This document shows, one piece after another, positions 20,560 to 23,508 of a stretch of 23,508 nucleotides of DNA. The stretch's first letter is position 1. Each line of letters begins with the position of its first letter. The position numbers and the translations under genes are program-made. Location: the NCBI GenBank assembly GCA_044464175.1, contig JBIQLO010000040.1, forward strand, positions 1-23,508, written 5' to 3'. The notes beneath the pieces were generated by a model. The model was not told the DNA's origin. It saw nothing but the letters and a program-made list of their open reading frames with translations, and searched no databases. This stretch comes from JBIQLO01 sp044464175. GTDB taxonomy: Bacteria; Planctomycetota; Phycisphaerae; Tepidisphaerales; Tepidisphaeraceae.

Positions 20560-23273
20560 CCGACGCCCCGCCCCAGCGCCCCCTGGCCCGCCTGGCCGGC
20601 TGGCCGGCGCGGCATCCCTGGCCCGCCCTCGCCCTCGCGCTGCTGCTGGCGGCGCTGGCCTGGTGGGGCATCCACCGCCTGAGCCTCAATTCCTCCATCG
20701 AGACCCTGCTTGATCCATCCGATCCCTCCGCCGTGGCCATGGTCCAGGTGCTGCACCATTTCCCTTCGGCTGAAAATCTGCTGGTCATGGCGACCGTCCC
20801 CGACCGTAGGGTCCGCTTCAGCGGACCTGGTTATTCTTCCACGACGGACGTTATCGGCTCCGCTGAAGCGGACCCTACAAAGAGCCGCTTGCTGGACTAC
20901 GCCCAGCGCCTCAAATCGGCCATCGAATCCTCCCCTGAGGCCCGCCCATTGGTGCAGTCGGTGACCTATCGGCCTGACGCCCAGACGAAGGCTTTTTTTG
21001 AAAAAGTGCTGGTGCCCGGCGGGATGTATTACCTGGATGATGCGGCCTTCGCGGCCGCCAAAGAGCGACTCACTCCCGCCGGCATGGCGCAGCAGATTCA
21101 GCGCAACGAGGCGATGGTCGCCGCCCCCGGCCCGGCCGCCAACGCCCTGTCGGCCGCCCTGTTGAAAGACCCGCTGCGCCTCCATGAGTTTCTGCTGGCG
21201 CATTTCAAAAACCAGGGGAGCTTCCTCTCGGCCGCCACGGAGGGCAACGACGGCTTCTTTTCCCCCGATGGGCGCAGCCTCCTCATCCGCATCGCCGGAA
21301 CCGGCTCCTCCGGCAATATCGACTTTGCCAAAAAAATCACCGCTGTCATCGAACGCCTGGCCCATGAGGCCAACCTGGGAGGCCTGGAGATCGACCTGAC
21401 CGGCGCTTACGCGATCGCCGCCGCCAGCGAACGGGCCATTCGCGGCGACATGATCGCCAGCGTCATCGGCTCGGTCATTTGTTTGCAACTGCTGTTCATC
21501 CTGGCCTACCGCCGCCCGTTCCGAACCTTCCTCCTGGCCTTCGTGCCGGTGGCGCTGGGCATCCTCTACGGTTTTGGCATCTATTCCATTTTTTCCCGAT
21601 CCCTCTCTCCCTCCACGGCCGTTCTGGGGGCGATCCTGGCCGGGTTGGGCATCGACTACGCCGTCCTCTATCTCTCGCGCTATCTGACCACCGCCTCCAG
21701 CGAAGCGCCGGCCCGCCGCTCGGCCGCCACCACGCTGGCCATCGGCCCGGCCCTGGTCGCCGCCTGCATCACCTCCGTCATCGGGTTTCTGGTGATCTGG
21801 GGCTCCCACATCCAGGCGCTGCGCGACTTCGCGATCGTCGGATCGCTCGGGCTGGGGGCGGCGCTGATCACCGTCCTCTGGGTCCTTCCGGCGCTGCTGG
21901 CGCTGGCCGATGCCCGTGGATCGTTGGCCGTTGGCCGATCGAAACAGCTCGATTCGGCCCACGGCCAGCAGGTGCGAATCTCGGCCCAGCCCCTGCTCCA
22001 GGCCATCGCCCGCCACCCGCGCAAAGCCATCGCCTTGAGTTTTCTTCTCTTCCTCGCCGCCCTGGCCGTCCTGTTCAGCGCAAAGGTCATGCTGCCGATG
22101 GAGTCGGACATGACCGTCATGCACCCGCGCCCCAACGCGCCGTTGGAAGCGCAGGCGAAGCTGGTTCAGCGCTTCGGGGCCGATCCCGCATCGCTGCTGG
22201 TGCATCTGCATGCTGACTCCCCGCGCCAACTGGTGGAACTGGCGCACGAAGTCGCCCACCGGCTGGACACCCCGCCCGTCCGCTCAGCCGGGGTGGCGGG
22301 CACGTTCGGCCTCTCGGCCCTGTTGCCCGACCCGCGCTTGATCGCCTCCCGGCAGGCCGCCATGACGCCTGACCAGGCCCGCGCCATCGTCGCCGAATTC
22401 CGCCGCGCCATCGCCGACAGTTCCTTCAGCCCCGAGGCCTATGAGCCGTATGCCCAGTTCCTGGAAAAACTACTGGATCGCCCCCATGCCCCCACGCTCC
22501 AGGACCTGAAGCGGTATCCCACGCTTGCCGCGACGCTCCTTAGCCGCGACACGCTGGTTGGCCAGGGGCCGCCCGAGGCGATCACACTCCTGTCCCTTCG
22601 CCACTCTCTCAACGATCGCGCTGGCCGGGTGGCCGCCGTCACGGCCGTGCGAGAGGCGCTGACCGGCCTGCCGGGGGCGACGTTGACCGGCCTGAGCGTC
22701 ATCCAGCTCGACACCGAGGCCATCATCGCCCGCGACCTGCCGCGCTGGCTTCTCTGGGCCGGCGGCTTGGCGACGCTCTATCTGCTGGGGCATTTCTGGC
22801 TCGGCGGGCGCGAAAAGACAGACCGCGGCGAAGGGCGCTGGTTCTTCATCAGCGCGACCGTCCTGGCCCTGTTGCCGGCCATCTTCAGCCTCGCCTGCCG
22901 CCTGGCCTTCATGCACCTGGCGGATCAGAAACTGAACCTGATGAACCTGATCGCCATTCCGCTGCTGATCGGGATCGATGTGGATTACGGCATCTTCCTG
23001 GTCTCCCTGGCCCGCCAGGCCCGGCGCGACCGAACCAGCGCGACCGCCGCCATGGGCGCCAGCGCCCATGCCATCTGCATCAGCGCCTTCTCCACCATCC
23101 TGGGCTTCGGCTCCCTCATCACCACCAGCGTCCCCGCCATCCGCTCCCTCGGCTGGGCCATGAGCGTCGGCGTCGCCACCTGCCTCTTCGCCTCCCTCTT
23201 CCTCCTGGCCCCCATCCTCATCCTGCGGGCAAGGTCCCATGCCCGCCTCGTCCCCTTGAAGCAGAGCCTGTAG
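20556..23273 (+). CDS. MMPL/RND-family exporter
   Basis: The 905-residue inner-membrane transporter has two RND-like halves. TM1 lies at about residues 22-44 and is followed by a periplasmic domain. Helices from about 299 (MIASVIGSVICLQLLFILAY) include GAILAGLGIDYAVLYLSRY, the MMPL TM4 pattern. A second periplasmic domain and a second set follow, with NLIAIPLLIGIDVDYGIFLVSL and ISAFSTILGFGSLI. MMPL proteins export lipids or pigments using the proton gradient; homologues accompany xanthomonadin and flexirubin-type pathways. ATG 20556 overlaps the preceding stop by 4 nt. Residues 84-108 are encoded by a REP pair and interrupt the first periplasmic domain after LLVMATVPD. The TAG stop lies in a further REP-like sequence. 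Confidence 0.87.
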   Translation: MTDAPPQRPLARLAGWPARHPWPALALALLLAALAWWGIHRLSLNSSIETLLDPSDPSAVAMVQVLHHFPSAENLLVMATVPDRRVRFSGPGYSSTTDVIGSAEADPTKSRLLDYAQRLKSAIESSPEARPLVQSVTYRPDAQTKAFFEKVLVPGGMYYLDDAAFAAAKERLTPAGMAQQIQRNEAMVAAPGPAANALSAALLKDPLRLHEFLLAHFKNQGSFLSAATEGNDGFFSPDGRSLLIRIAGTGSSGNIDFAKKITAVIERLAHEANLGGLEIDLTGAYAIAAASERAIRGDMIASVIGSVICLQLLFILAYRRPFRTFLLAFVPVALGILYGFGIYSIFSRSLSPSTAVLGAILAGLGIDYAVLYLSRYLTTASSEAPARRSAATTLAIGPALVAACITSVIGFLVIWGSHIQALRDFAIVGSLGLGAALITVLWVLPALLALADARGSLAVGRSKQLDSAHGQQVRISAQPLLQAIARHPRKAIALSFLLFLAALAVLFSAKVMLPMESDMTVMHPRPNAPLEAQAKLVQRFGADPASLLVHLHADSPRQLVELAHEVAHRLDTPPVRSAGVAGTFGLSALLPDPRLIASRQAAMTPDQARAIVAEFRRAIADSSFSPEAYEPYAQFLEKLLDRPHAPTLQDLKRYPTLAATLLSRDTLVGQGPPEAITLLSLRHSLNDRAGRVAAVTAVREALTGLPGATLTGLSVIQLDTEAIIARDLPRWLLWAGGLATLYLLGHFWLGGREKTDRGEGRWFFISATVLALLPAIFSLACRLAFMHLADQKLNLMNLIAIPLLIGIDVDYGIFLVSLARQARRDRTSATAAMGASAHAICISAFSTILGFGSLITTSVPAIRSLGWAMSVGVATCLFASLFLLAPILILRARSHARLVPLKQSL
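20806..20878. repeat. REP pair inserted in frame within the MMPL gene
   Basis: A 73-nt head-to-head pair starts GTAGGGT at 20806 and ends CCCTAC at 20878, with stems CCGCT/AGCGG. It is the same type as 11578-11651. The reading frame stays open across it and encodes RRVRFSGPGYSSTT and GSAEADPT. Confidence 0.9.
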
Positions 23274-23292
23274 GGCGGGGTAAACTTCACCC
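23270..23292 (+). repeat. Possible degenerate REP containing the MMPL stop
   Basis: It begins GTAGGGCGGGGT, with the TAG used as the stop codon of the MMPL gene. GGGTAAAC and TTCACCC form a weak hairpin with one mismatch. It resembles the other GTAG elements at the 5' side only. Confidence 0.4.
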
Positions 23293-23301
23293 TGATTTCT
23301 C

Positions 23302-23330
23302 TTGACTTTGCCCTAACAAAAGCCTATATT
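23302..23330 (+). promoter_or_regulatory. Sigma70-like promoter at the right edge
   Basis: TTGACT (23302-23307), a 17-bp spacer and TATATT (23325-23330) make a near-consensus promoter in a locally AT-rich stretch. ATG 23336 follows 5 nt after the -10, so either a later start is used or this ATG is not the gene start. Confidence 0.65.
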
Positions 23331-23335
23331 CCCCC

Positions 23336-23508
23336 ATGCTTCCATACCGCTTCCATCCACTCCCATCCGTCGCTTCTTCGCTCTGTCGTTCCGTCGCTTT
23401 CTCAATACCAACGAACCCAAACGAACCAAACCCAAATCCCCTCTGGCGCTCCGGAATCAACGATTTCCCCCGCCGAACCCAAGGCGCGTATTTCCCAACG
23501 AACCCAAC
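23336..23508 (+). other. Low-complexity open stretch running off the window
   Basis: A frame from ATG 23336 stays open to the end of the window, but its peptide (FHPLPSVASSLCRSVAF, then repeated N-E-P-N-P units) looks like translated repeat. The DNA contains several copies of ACGAACC and CCCAAAC. I see no recognisable protein. It may be leader or repeat sequence before a gene that begins outside the window. Confidence 0.25.

Noticed and set aside
20556..23273. HpnN-type hopanoid transporter
   Set aside because: MMPL proteins are similar to HpnN, but no hopanoid biosynthesis genes are present. The neighbours point to an aryl or acyl product.

Overview
The window is high-GC bacterial DNA with every supported gene on the + strand. 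It most resembles a planctomycete, probably a Phycisphaerae-like lineage. The hints are a TPR protein carrying two RNA-polymerase alpha-CTD domains, Tad-pilus genes, a large membrane-anchored protein of no recognised family, and a dense load of GTAG-type REP palindromes. This placement is an inference from gene content, not a phylogenetic result.

Layout. 1-812: end of a Tad/Flp pilus locus (prepilin peptidase C-terminus, TadE-like pseudopilin). 965-4064: nucleotide-sugar dehydrogenase, then a large unknown protein. 4104-5883: a possible structured leader, a Nudix (ADP-ribose pyrophosphatase-like) hydrolase and an M50 site-2-type membrane protease. 6073-8208: mnmA and a family-9 glycosyltransferase. 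8252-9233: a promoter and the TPR-alphaCTD-alphaCTD protein. 9449-10729: a SpoIID/LytB-domain lipoprotein. 10730-12678: a visibly AT-richer islet with three small membrane or lipoprotein-like genes, one frameshifted at a T7 run, packed with REP pairs. 12679-14571: a heparinase II/III-like protein.

14589-23273 reads as one co-directional gene set: Hyg5/XanB2-type chorismatase, two tandem halogenase-like flavoproteins, an AMP-dependent acyl/aryl ligase whose reading frame runs straight into a LolB-like lipoprotein, and an MMPL/RND exporter. The order suggests chorismate to hydroxybenzoate, activation by the ligase, flavoprotein tailoring, then envelope delivery by lipoprotein and exporter. These functions also occur in xanthomonadin/aryl-polyene pigment pathways. 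Ketosynthase, ACP and dehydratase genes are not in the window, so the product is unproven. A good sigma70-like promoter at 23302-23330 starts a further unit at the right edge.

The most unusual feature is how repeats shape the proteins. REP elements share a fixed scaffold but have unrelated, self-complementary stems. They occur inside the MMPL gene, across the ligase/lipoprotein junction, in the Nudix tail and at stop codons. A second class of simple-sequence hairpins (GGAAAA-type and others) sits at the 5' ends of genes and encodes the N-terminus of TadE and the signal peptide of the SpoIID-like protein.
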